A model generated the notes under the pieces. That model was given only the letters and a program-made list of their open reading frames with translations, was not told the origin of the DNA and did no database searches. A stretch of DNA of 39,557 nt from Beroe ovata. Its lineage: Eukaryota > Ctenophora > Nuda > Beroida > Beroidae. The stretch spans positions 293,030 to 332,586 of the forward strand of contig CAMPET010000034.1 in the NCBI GenBank assembly GCA_946803715.1. Direction: 5' to 3'. Positions within the stretch are counted from its first letter, which is position 1. The number at the start of each line of letters is the position of its first letter. Shown here one piece after another: positions 12,101-21,594 of the stretch. Both the position numbers and the translations under genes were made by a program.

Positions 12101-12696
12101 TTATTCGCTCCGCGCTTTATCGAATTATGTGCCGTAGAGCGCACGTTTGCACGTATAATTATAATGAGCTACCACCTTTTCCAAGATAAGAAGAGACGAA
12201 ATTTACGTAAATTTCTGAAATATATCTCTCAAAAAATAAGAAAGAGAGAGCAAGGAATCTAACGCCCCCTCCCCCACTCAAAGATCTCTTTCTCTTATTA
12301 AATTCGGTCACTATGTGCAATGCTGTGCGCGAGGAAATCATGGAGAAACGCAAATGTTTAATTAAATTTGTTCATGTAATTAGAACTTCTGTTAAATGAA
12401 GAGTGGGCATGTGTTTTGAAATGCATAGACGACGCCGATATTTTGCGTCCTGATGATGATTAAAGGGCGTTTCCACATGGTTATCTCAATAGCAATCACT
12501 GTGATAAATTTCTTAGAAAAACACCAAAAGCTGTTTCGATTATTCTGATTTTGCGATATAACCTAAAATTCATTCGTACGACTGTCGACAAAATTCTAAA
12601 ATTGTAGCGTGAACTCAATCCGACGATTTGTTTTTGACGGAAATTCCGACGACAAAAGCTACGACATGGAGCGCAAGTTTCACACGTATATTTCAG
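9198..12696 (+). other. Long intron before the first alternative tail
   Basis: It lies between the shared donor (GTGAGT at 9198) and the acceptor TATATTTCAG ending at 12696. It holds CA-rich tracts (about 10017-10115, 11011-11030), GTCACGTGAC or related E-boxes near 10549, 10778 and 11300, and one N at 10467. I saw no exon with coding character in it. Confidence 0.55.
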
Positions 12697-12944
12697 GCTC
12701 AACCTCTGGAGGTCGCAGGCGACCCTTCCACTGTGCCCATTGCCTGAAAAACTTCTCATTCAAATCGTCTCTTGACCGTCACATCAGTGTCATTCACCTC
12801 GGACTACGGCGATATTCTTGTCCGATATGTCAAGCAGCGTTCGGGCAGAAAAAACAGCTGAAGCACCACATGTCAACGCGTCACAATGACATTCTGACTC
12901 AGCTTCAACTTATACAAAGCTCGTGGAAAAAGGAGGACTCTTAA
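12697..12944 (+). CDS. Alternative terminal exon A: two C2H2 zinc fingers
   Basis: After the acceptor TATATTTCAG the exon contributes two bases to a split codon and then 81 residues and a TAA. It reads STSGGRRRP, finger 1 (FHCAHC...LDRHISVIH), the linker LGLRRY, finger 2 (SCPIC...LKHHMSTRH) and a short tail ending WKKEDS. Both fingers are C-x2-C-x12-H-x4-H. The first codon completes the phase-1 donor at 9197, giving SPSPN-S-STSGG. The second half resembles exons B and C (VHLxLKxYxC, FGxKxxLKxHM), so the three probably arose by duplication. The frame is open for about 90 bases upstream of the acceptor, but that part has no finger character. Sure as a finger exon; its splicing to 9197 is inferred. 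Confidence 0.85.
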
Positions 12945-13433
12945 TAACTAAGGGGATATGGTGTGGTCTAAGTGACGTCATCGTGTCGCGCAATGGTGTC
13001 GGCATAGTGACGTCATGGTGTTGCCATAGTGTCGTCATAGTGATATTGGAAGTGAAATGGCGGACAGAGTGGTAAAGGAGATGATCTAGTTTAGTGAAAA
13101 GGTGGAGGTGGACATTTGGACGCCAGTTATGAGTTGCAGATGGATTCCTATGTCAGTTGAGCTACGTTAGAAAATATGTTTGAAAACCGTTTTATAAAGT
13201 GTTGTTTTTATACCTACGTTTCCCTAGTTGTAGCCGTTTTAAAGACGCTTAACGCTTATTAACCGAAGTTTTTGAGAATGATAATCACGTGATAAATACG
13301 TGATAATCACGTGATAAATGATCTATATAGGGTCACGTGGAATTGTGTAAATGCGCATCACACATGTACAATGAACACTGCTTATCACAGTACACTAGGT
13401 AGTAGGTACTCATGTCATATATATCGTCAAAAA

Positions 13434-13453
13434 CACACACACACACACACANN

Positions 13454-13486
<33 letters not shown>
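13434..13486. repeat. CA microsatellite with two Ns
   Basis: CA repeats surround NN at 13452-13453, probably a sequencing or assembly break inside the microsatellite. Confidence 0.95.
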
Positions 13487-13487
<1 letters not shown>

Positions 13488-14856
13488 CTGACATTATTGT
13501 CACATGAACTGTGAAAGTATTGTACCTACCCTCCTATCAAACATTGTTCACTATCATAAAGACTCATAGCTCGTGATATGCATATACCTGCTCACCTGAT
13601 ACTACTAACAATCAGGGTACACACGGTGTTTTTAGTGGAAATGTACTGAATTTATAATCAGTGGTACACAAATTATATCTAGCCGAAATTTGCACACTTA
13701 GTACTCAGCATTGTCACATGAATTCTAGCTATGATAAGGGTTAGTAGGAGATAGTATATTTAACTTTTAAGGTTTATACGATTAGAGATAATTAGATAAT
13801 TATAGACATTAAGCCAAAATGGAGGGCGAAAGGGGGGCGTTACCCTTTTAAATTAAGTCGTTGTTTATGCATGAAGTTAAAATTGTTGAACGAATAACAC
13901 TTTTTATGTTATTTTATGTTATTTTCATAGGCTTCACTTTGAAGTTCTGAACTACACACTTTTTCACGTGTTGTTTTGGAAAATATGGTTTTTATTGTTA
14001 GTAAGAACTATTTACTTTTTATTCCTTCAGACACCCGTTGAATTGATTCCAACGTTTTTGATTGATTTAATTGGTTTTTAATTGGGCATGATTGTGATTA
14101 TGAAACATGATTTTTTACCAGATGAATCGAATGAAGAATATTATATTTTTTTGCACAATCGACTCAACTCGATTTGGCCATAGTTTAGCTACAATATGAG
14201 TGTTTTTAAGTGTTTTATATCATACTAATGATTTTTAACTTTTGATTAGTTCAAGACATAAGTTTTGTTCATTCGTTGTCTCTCTCTCATTCTCCCTGAC
14301 GATAGAAAGCATTAACTCGCTACACACATGGCTTTGAAAGCTATATATCTTCTCAATCGTGTTAAAAGCACCATTCCCGATGTCAATCGTCTCTGAGATT
14401 GATTTCTCAACATTCGTTGTGTTAAAAGCAACAGTGACGTTATGCTGAGTGTATTATAGAGATTGCCAATAACTACATTTATGAGAGCGGGCTCAGAGGG
14501 CAGATGTGTTTCAATTTCGGAGAATTGATCCTCAGGAGGATTCCTTCGTAGAATTCATCTTTCATTATTGTGAAATGGCGAATTCATACTATGATGTGCT
14601 GCATTGTTATCACGATGTGTTGTTTTCATTGTTATGGTAGCAGCTGACACCTGCTAAGCACACACGCACACACATACAGTATACACACACACTTACTCAC
14701 ACACACAAAATGGAATATTTCTGATATTTTCTGTCTGTGATAGTTCGATTTCACTATTACCCATGATTGTGCTGTGCGTCAACACTACCTCATTGCACAA
14801 CATCACAACCTGTTCAAGATCTCCCAGATGATGAACCAATCAGTGACCGAGAAACT

Positions 14857-14902
14857 CAGTCACGTGACTGAGCACGTGACCACGTTCCTCACACGTGACT
14901 CA
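14857..14902. promoter_or_regulatory. Triple CACGTG group
   Basis: Three CACGTG cores lie within about 45 bases (CAGTCACGTGACTG, AGCACGTGACC, CACACGTGACTC), next to a TGACGTAA half-CRE near 14949. It could be an intronic enhancer or internal promoter, but E-boxes are common in this genome. Confidence 0.35.
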
Positions 14903-15330
14903 TTTACCGCCCGCTGATTGGCTGTCGCACATTCTTCCTCCGGATTAATGACGTAACAGATCGTACGTTGTGGGGACATTGGTCAATGACCAATGGAGAT
15001 CTCTCTATTTCCTTATAAGGAATAATTGTCCGTATGGCACTCAGACTGCCTGTGTCTATGTGTGTGTGTGTTAATAAGGTGTCAAATTAAGGTGCTAATT
15101 GCTTCCAAGTTCCGTGCGCATATAGTTAGACCAATTAAACGCTACATATGTGTAAAACTGTGGTTTCGGTGTCAAAATTCAGAAATCGTACATGTACATT
15201 GATTGGTGTCGACATTTCAACACGATGTACGCAGTTGCATACCAATCTTGACAGGTGTGACACAAATTGTTCAAATTTGGTACTCACATTTGAGATGGAA
15301 TGTACATTTATTGAATTGACTGAACCGATT

Positions 15331-15380
15331 TTAGACTTAGCTGATTTAAGACTTAGCTGATTTAAGACTTAGCTAATTAA
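15331..15380. repeat. Short tandem repeat, about three units
   Basis: The unit AGACTTAGCTGATTTA recurs nearly exactly (TTAAGACTTAGCTGATT), the last copy diverging to TTAGCTAATTAAG. Confidence 0.85.
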
Positions 15381-15506
15381 GAACGAAGTGTATAAATGTA
15401 CGTTTGAATGAAGCCCATGTCGAAATGTTACATTCCAAAATTCCGATGCATCCGAAAGTTACCAGGAGAACAATAGGTAGTTTCATGTACGCACTGCGCA
15501 TAATTT

Positions 15507-15670
15507 GAGAGTGTGAATGTATGTGTGTCTGTTTGTGTGTGTGTGTGGGTGTGTGTGTGTGTGTGTCTGNNNNNNNNNNNNNNNNNNNNNNNNNNNNNNN
15601 NNNNNNNNNNNNNNNNNNNTGTGTCTGTGTGTGTCTGTGTGTGTATGTTTGTGTATGTGTGTGATTGTGT
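15507..15670. repeat. TG microsatellite containing a run of N
   Basis: TG-rich sequence flanks an N run at 15570-15619. The round length suggests a scaffold gap placeholder. True length is unknown. Confidence 0.95.
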
Positions 15671-17174
15671 GATGCGAATTGCGATTGATGGGGGCTTGAA
15701 ACTGTTGAGTTTGCGTCACTCGACTCTGACATGTACTCTATGTAGCTGTAATACTTGACACGTCTCTAGTTCAGCAATCATACCATATGTCGGTGTGAGT
15801 GGTTCCTGCAAAGTCAGTGAAAAAGAGATTTGCCAATCGTATCGATCAGCATATCATGATATCTGTCCTAAAATTGCGTCTGCAGAAAAGTGAGGTTTAT
15901 AATAGTGTCAGTGGACGTAGATGATAGAAATACACACTGGAATTGCGGTTCTAAGCATGAGTTTTGACAATCGGCCATTTTCAAGATTGTCACGATTCCC
16001 TTCATTCCCAGACAATATGTTGGATCTTCACCTCCTTTCCGTTTTCACAATTTACAATGGCTCAGTTTTAAAGTACCCAAATCGTCAGGTCTTATCACCA
16101 ATTATAGAACTACTATATTCAACATGATAAATACGATTTACTCCATGAAAATTGTACATATATTCATTTATGTAAGTTTGTTTCTCGTGAGAACTTTACT
16201 CCCTCTCTATACGTATCACTACTAGTATATATATCTCTTACGATGGCAGCTTAATTCCCGGAAATACGTAAGATTCCCAGTAGTTGACCTGAACCGATCT
16301 TGCTCAGTAACTCGATTCATTTACGATAGAATCACTTAGAACACATGCATATAAATATTACCTTGTGTTTGATAATGGTATTGCTCGGTAGTCGTTATAA
16401 CAGGATAAGTTACAGCTTAATTGGACGATACTACGTCCCACAAATTTCCGGTACAGTGCAACTGCGACCATTGTTATGTATCTGGGACATGTGGATGGGG
16501 GTTAACTAACGACTAGCACGGTTCTGACATTTACGTGTGGTGATATTACTTCGCGCGTTCCCGTACAACGCGCGCGCATTCATTTCGCGCGTGACACTGT
16601 GACCATAAATTTAGGCGTGATGAGCTAACTGGTGTAATTTCAGTGATGACGTGACCACTAATGACGTCATTCGATAGTATCATCATTGCCATGATCCATT
16701 ATCCAGCTGCTTTACATCATTTCCACTTTCGACCTCCACTAATTGGTCCTCCTGAGGGCCAATTAGCGTCTTAATGGACGCGTTGCAAAGCTGTACAGCC
16801 TACGGCATGATTTCTGTATCCCACGTTTACGCTTTTAAACTTGCCCCAACATCATCATGTTAACGACCGTAATTCTTCATCGATGACACCCCCACAAGAT
16901 GTCATTATCATGACGTCATAGTCATACATAGAGACTCATGACACGGTGAATCACTGAATCATGACAAGGTTTTGACAGGGCATCAGGGCATGGGACAACG
17001 CGCATGCTGTAAATGTTGATGACACTCAAATATTATGTCACATTCTTTCTCTATTTCTCTCCTTATTATCATACTCTGACTTGCATCATCGTTTCCACTC
17101 TCCTCCTGCAATGAATGAATGGTTCCTGAATGAATGTGTCCCATGATAACAGCCACGTGTCTTCCTCTCGGCAG

Positions 17175-17344
17175 GTAGTCTCGTTACAAACGAGGGGTCC
17201 GTTTCCGAAGAAGAACGGAAGGAACGTCGGCGGAAGAAAAATCGAGAGGCTCAAAAGCGATGTCGAGAGAGAAAGCGATTGGGGAAGGAGCGACAAATTT
17301 TGGAATGGGATCATTTCTTGAAAAAACGTCCGGACATTACTTGA
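17175..17344 (+). CDS. Alternative terminal exon: bZIP-type basic region
   Basis: The acceptor CTTCCTCTCGGCAG is followed by a phase-1 exon of 55 codons plus a split codon, ending in TGA. It starts SLVTNEGSVSEEERKERRR and then has KKNREAQKRCRERKRLGKER, which fits the bZIP basic-region pattern N-x2-A-(A/Q)-x2-(C/S)-R-x-(K/R)-K. NREA and CR are as in CREB/ATF proteins; Gln in the second Ala position is as in fungal Yap factors. After the basic part only about 20 residues remain (LGKERQILEWDHFLKKRPDIT), with leucines seven and then six apart, too short for a normal zipper. It lies 171 bases before exon B and could share the polyadenylation signal at 17980. No transcript evidence; a degenerate or non-dimerising bZIP is possible. 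Confidence 0.6.
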
Positions 17345-17515
17345 AAACTATCGGACATTCCTAGAAAATGGGACATGAAAAAGAGGGATTAGATGAAGCC
17401 ATTTGCTCGTGCCATAGCTGTGTGTTTATAGGTCGTTGTGCAATGTGCGTGTGTGTCTGTAGGACGAAGAGAAAAACGGACCTGAAACGGAAAATAACTG
17501 GAAATTCCTTTTCAG

Positions 17516-17718
17516 AAACCATCCAATGTAAGATTTGCGGGAGGGTCTTACGAGGGGCAAATAAACGAAATCTGCAAAGACACATAGACCTTGTCCATCT
17601 GAACCTAAAGCCGTATAAGTGCAAGTTTTGTAACCGACCGTTTGGGCTGAAAGCGTATTTAAAAGCACACATGCTAACACATCAGAAGGGAAAATCAGCA
17701 TCCTCTATCAAAAAATAA
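17516..17718 (+). CDS. Alternative terminal exon B: two C2H2 zinc fingers
   Basis: The acceptor AATTCCTTTTCAG is followed by a phase-1 exon ending in TAA: a split codon and then 66 residues. Finger 1 is C-x2-C-x14-H-x4-H (QCKIC...NLQRHIDLVH), longer between Cys and His than the usual 12. The linker is LNLKPY. Finger 2 is a standard C-x2-C-x12-H with HMLTH. The tail is QKGKSASSIKK. The parallel with exon C is close: GRVLRGANKRNLQRH against SKVFRGSSRAQNLKRH, and FGLKAYLKAHM against FGLKYNLKSHM. The open frame runs upstream to 17368, but through a TG-rich stretch without meaning, so I start the exon at the acceptor. Confidence 0.85.
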
Positions 17719-17979
17719 CTATTATCTAACGAACAAAACCATCAAACATTTGTAAGTTTTTATGACCGACTGAACAAACCAAGTCACGTTAAGTTATTAT
17801 TCTTAGCTACCCATCTCGTTTCTGAAGCTATTTGGGTTATTAACCTCAAAACTTCGTCAATGAAAGCATAGAAATGAAGCCCAGTTTGTTATTTTGATAA
17901 TGCTTTGATTGTATTTGGCTGTTCTGTTTCCAATATTTATGTTCTATTTATTAACAAACGTCTTCCACTCTCGGATGGA

Positions 17980-17985
17980 AATAAA
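17980..17985 (+). terminator. Polyadenylation signal AATAAA
   Basis: AATAAA lies 262 bases past the stop of finger exon B and could end transcripts using exon B or the bZIP exon. Confidence 0.5.
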
Positions 17986-18371
17986 TGAAATCAAATGATT
18001 CTTCATTCGATTCTCCCACTGATAAGTTATGTTTGCTGACTGAATTTGTTCAAACTCTCCCCATGAGTTTAATTGTGTCTACAAAAACCTCACACACTAT
18101 CCACCAATCCCATTCGACCCCATCCAGTATTTTTCATCTACAGGCATATCGATTGAAGGAGTTTAAAACTTTGATATATCGTTTTGATACGGATTGATTA
18201 GTTTGTCGCTTACTACCGTCTCTCCCCCTCTCGAAATTTATACAGTGTTACCACTCTCGTAACCCAAATTTGGCTGTCAACATCTGTGTCTGTATTGTCT
18301 AAGTTTTGTCCTGATTATACCGGATAAAATTCAACAACCCGCGCCGTGATGTAACACTGTATTTATTTCAG

Positions 18372-18667
18372 GGGGAAAGAACGGGGGCAGTTACCATGGT
18401 TACGACTACCACCCTGACACCGACCACGTGACGTGTCACGTGTGTAGTAAGGTGTTCCGGGGATCATCACGTGCCCAGAACCTAAAACGGCACTTCAATA
18501 ACGTGCACCTCAAACTGAAACCTTTCCGGTGCCTGGTGTGTGGTATGATGTTCGGGCTCAAGTACAACCTCAAGTCACATATGTCTCGAGCTCATCATAT
18601 GGGCGATCTGGCAGGAGTGGTGACAGCAGCTCGACATCGATTTCCTACACCCACTCCTCGCTCTTGA
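18372..18667 (+). CDS. Alternative terminal exon C: two C2H2 zinc fingers
   Basis: The acceptor TGTATTTATTTCAG is followed by a phase-1 exon with 97 residues and TGA. It opens GKNGGSYHGYDYHPDTDHV, then finger 1 (TCHVC...NLKRHFNNVH, with 15 residues between Cys and His), the linker LKLKPF, finger 2 (RCLVC...NLKSHMSRAH) and a tail of about 26 residues ending PTPTPRS. The finger-coding part contains GTCACGTG and CACGTG. Joined to 9197 it would read SPSPN-R-GKNGG. A possible polyadenylation signal is at 19804. It is clearly a paralogue of exon B and a more distant one of exon A. Confidence 0.85.
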
Positions 18668-21594
18668 GCGAGAGTGGCAGGGGATGTAATTATTCCGTAT
18701 AAGGAGTGATATTCATGTTTGTTCGGGGGGCATGGTCTGTTCATATATATAGCAAGTTAAATTAATCTGTTGAGGACCATGCTCCTAGAATCATCATCGT
18801 TATGACACCAGTGCAATAATACGTGTGCAAAAGTGCAGGTGTGAAATCTGCAATCTGGTATTTTGTCTGACTGAAGTGTGAGTGAAGAAAACCAGTTATG
18901 TGTTGCTGTGTTCTGTTCTGAGATTTTCTCCCTCGACACCAAAACGTGAAGCAGCTGCTGACAGACAGGAACAGGAAATGTGACACTGGAATATGATATG
19001 GTTCTACGAACCACTTACATGTTCTTGTCTGAGATCGATGGTTGATTGAGAATCGCCTTTAATCAACAAGTGTCACCTTTCGTAAAATCGTGCATTTTTA
19101 AGGCATATGTCAGCAGCTGTAGCAGTAACGAACAAGCACATAAATAAGATTTTTTGTAGCAATGACGAACTTACAACCAACGCATAAATAATATATGTTA
19201 TGAATTTTGATGAAAAATAATTAAGTGAGAAACGTAATTGATAACAATATCGCTGGCTGTTTTTTTGTTTTTCAAATACTATTCGCTTCGAGGAGGCGGC
19301 TTCCTTTGCAAAGTTATTATCAATATGACCGTATCATATACGGGATTCTATACCATTTATAAATACTATTCTGTATTTGTCGATCGACAAGCGAATTCTC
19401 CGATGTAGATTTAAAGTTGTATACTCGAAAAGCATTTATTCTAAAGACCAATTATATTACGCGTATGTGTACACATGGAAAAAAGGGGCGGAGGGAAGGA
19501 AAAAGACGTGCAATTGTTAGCAATTGTAAGCAGTTTCCACTGTAAAGTGCGCGTTTTTTCTTTCCATCCGCTTTTCCTTCCATGTGTACACATACCGGTT
19601 ATTGTTACTCTTATATATTCTAAGATTAAAAACTATTCGAGATCAAACTGAGGAAACTGGTTGTTCAGTGTTACACTAACTTACTCAATTCATTCATGGT
19701 TTTAGAAACAGATTAGTGATTACTTAAATTTTTGTTTCTTTACCTCAGGATCAAACGTGCATATGACAACTAATTTTTGATGTGGGATTATTAAGAACGT
19801 TTAAATAAAGTATATTATTTTGTCTCGAGCGTAGATTTAAGTTTGCTTTCTTCAAGTTCTCGTAGAATGAAGAAGATTGCTCTATGATTCCATTTGTTTT
19901 TTTGAAGAAAAGAAACTCTCGTAACTCAGCTTTAAGCTTGAAATCTACGCCTGACTCATATGATCTTTGTGTAATTTGAATTATCTAAACTCTTACTAAC
20001 GACGTGTTGTTAGTGGTTAAGAGCGATGAGGTATCAGATCACGTGACCCTCATTCACGATCAAATCAACACTTCCTGTAGTCACTGGACTCCCTCTCTGA
20101 TAATTTCAAACTCCACTTTTGTATTATAGAGGGTATTATAATGATATGTATTTGGGTCTATTGGGTCTATCATCAATCGGGCGGCCCATTTTTTGGTTGA
20201 CTTGTTTTAGATTGGGGAGATAGGAGTGTTTATGGTCCAGATATCCCGCTATTCGTCGGATTCTTGATCCAATTTTACCCAATACTCTCATTCATCATTG
20301 AAACGGGAAATCTTGATGCTCATTGAAAAATTTGCTATGGAAATTTCTATATGATAACGAAATCAGCGCCCAGCATTTTTCCAGCCCGACCATCAGTTAG
20401 ATATATTTAAGGTAGTGAAGGCAGCGTAGGGCCTTAAGTTATTCGAGTTTTTTTTTATTTGTAAGAAATTATATTTGAGAATCGTTGTATTTATGTCGTA
20501 GAGTATGGTCCTAACGAATCTAACATATAATTTACATTTGGTTTATTAGCTGTTTGACCAGAATTTTATAGGTGTGCGCAAAAATATTTAAAACTGTGTT
20601 CATATATTTATTTGACAAACGTGTAATGTTATTTTTCAAAATTGGAGTGTTTTTGGTTTATATGATACTGCAAATTTAAAGGTGTAGGCTAGTAAGTAAT
20701 TAGTAAATTTATTGAATTTGGGGGTTAGCGTTTTTTTGATTAAATTATGAAATGCTCGTTTAATAACTTTATGTAAAATCAAAACTAATAATTCAGTGTT
20801 AATTATTAACCAGGAGCCGTAGTAAACGTGGAATGTCAAATTTGATTTTGATATTATTTTGATTTTTGCAGCTGTTTCCGTACTGATAAGAGATTTCTTT
20901 TTTCTGTCGATTTTGGGAGGATTACACCGTTTGTTTAACAAGCTTATTCAGTTGCTGCCCTCCGATTTCTCGCCCTCGGAAAAGTGGTCGATAACGCACT
21001 TCGGGGCCGATTTCGTACTTACGCACTTTCTCATCCAAGTTTTGGCCCAATAATGTTCTATTTTTGGAGGGTGCACTGACTTGCATGATTGTTAAGAGAA
21101 GAAACCCCCGTGACATTTGGGTTATAGCTAAGGTGTATTTCAATCTCAACCTATTTGAAGGACCCATGTTTTATGTCGTGAATTTATTTGACGTTTGGCG
21201 GTGTTGTTAAAAAAAGTAAAAGTGATTTATCTGAAGTCTATTGACGGAGTCGTTGTCCGATTCTGTTAATTCTGAAACTGTAGCTATCCTGATTAAGTAT
21301 TCTACCTGCTGTGAATCAGCAACCTATCATGATCAAAGATGTAATCTCGTTAGCGTTTTTAATATTTGAATCGAAATTTATCAGTCGAATGCCTGTAGTC
21401 TGATTTCACTTATCATTTCCACATTAAAACTGGCTGTTGAAATGTTTACTCACTCACTTACACCACTTCATTCTTTCCTAAGCCGGTCACGCCACAAATG
21501 ACCTCTATCTTATATCTATTCACTACTGCTATCAATATCCGAGATATATCAATTATTTGTTTTTTACTGATCCTATCTTATGAATTAGGGAGTG
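18668..21594. other. Intergenic region between tail C and the RRM gene
   Basis: It holds an AATAAA on the plus strand at 19804-19809, a foldback element at 19463-19595, and AT-rich DNA. A 61-codon frame follows a good acceptor (TTTTGATTTTTGCAG, ending 20870) but has no DNA-binding or other familiar character, so it is not called. Confidence 0.5.
19463..19595. mobile_element. Foldback (MITE-like) element, about 133 bp
   Basis: The ends are an 18-base perfect inverted repeat, GTATGTGTACACATGGAA and its complement. The inner purine-rich left half (GGGGCGGAGGGAAGG) is roughly complementary to the inner right half (CTTTCCATCCGCTTTTCC), so nearly the whole element folds back. A clear target-site duplication is not visible. 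Confidence 0.6.

Larger units (their letters stand above)
12945..17174 (+). other. Region between tails A and bZIP, no exon recognised
   Basis: This holds the presumed 3' end of exon A and about 4 kb of intron. No AATAAA was seen close to the exon A stop. It contains two CA/TG microsatellites with Ns, a triple E-box group (14860-14900), a short tandem repeat at 15331 and a TGACGTCA element near 16660. A 40-codon frame after an acceptor-like CTCTAGTTCAG (15775 onward) was not accepted as an exon. Confidence 0.5.

Noticed and set aside
15775-15891. A 40-codon frame in phase 1 after CTCTAGTTCAG (SIIPYVGVSGSCKVSEKEIC and on) as a fifth alternative tail
   Set aside because: Poor polypyrimidine tract and no DNA-binding character. 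Length is compatible with chance.
20005-20080. tRNA-like stretch TAGTGGTTAAGAGCGATG, resembling the A box and D-loop of tRNA-Ser/Leu
   Set aside because: The B box is weak, no acceptor stem pairs at the ends and no anticodon arm could be formed. At best a decayed tRNA-derived fragment.
20871-21053. A 61-codon frame after a good acceptor (TTTTGATTTTTGCAG), phase 1
   Set aside because: The phase fits the shared donor and the acceptor is good, but the peptide (VLIRDFFFLSILGGLHRLF and on) is hydrophobic and not DNA-binding, and the opposite strand is also open. Transcript data would be needed.
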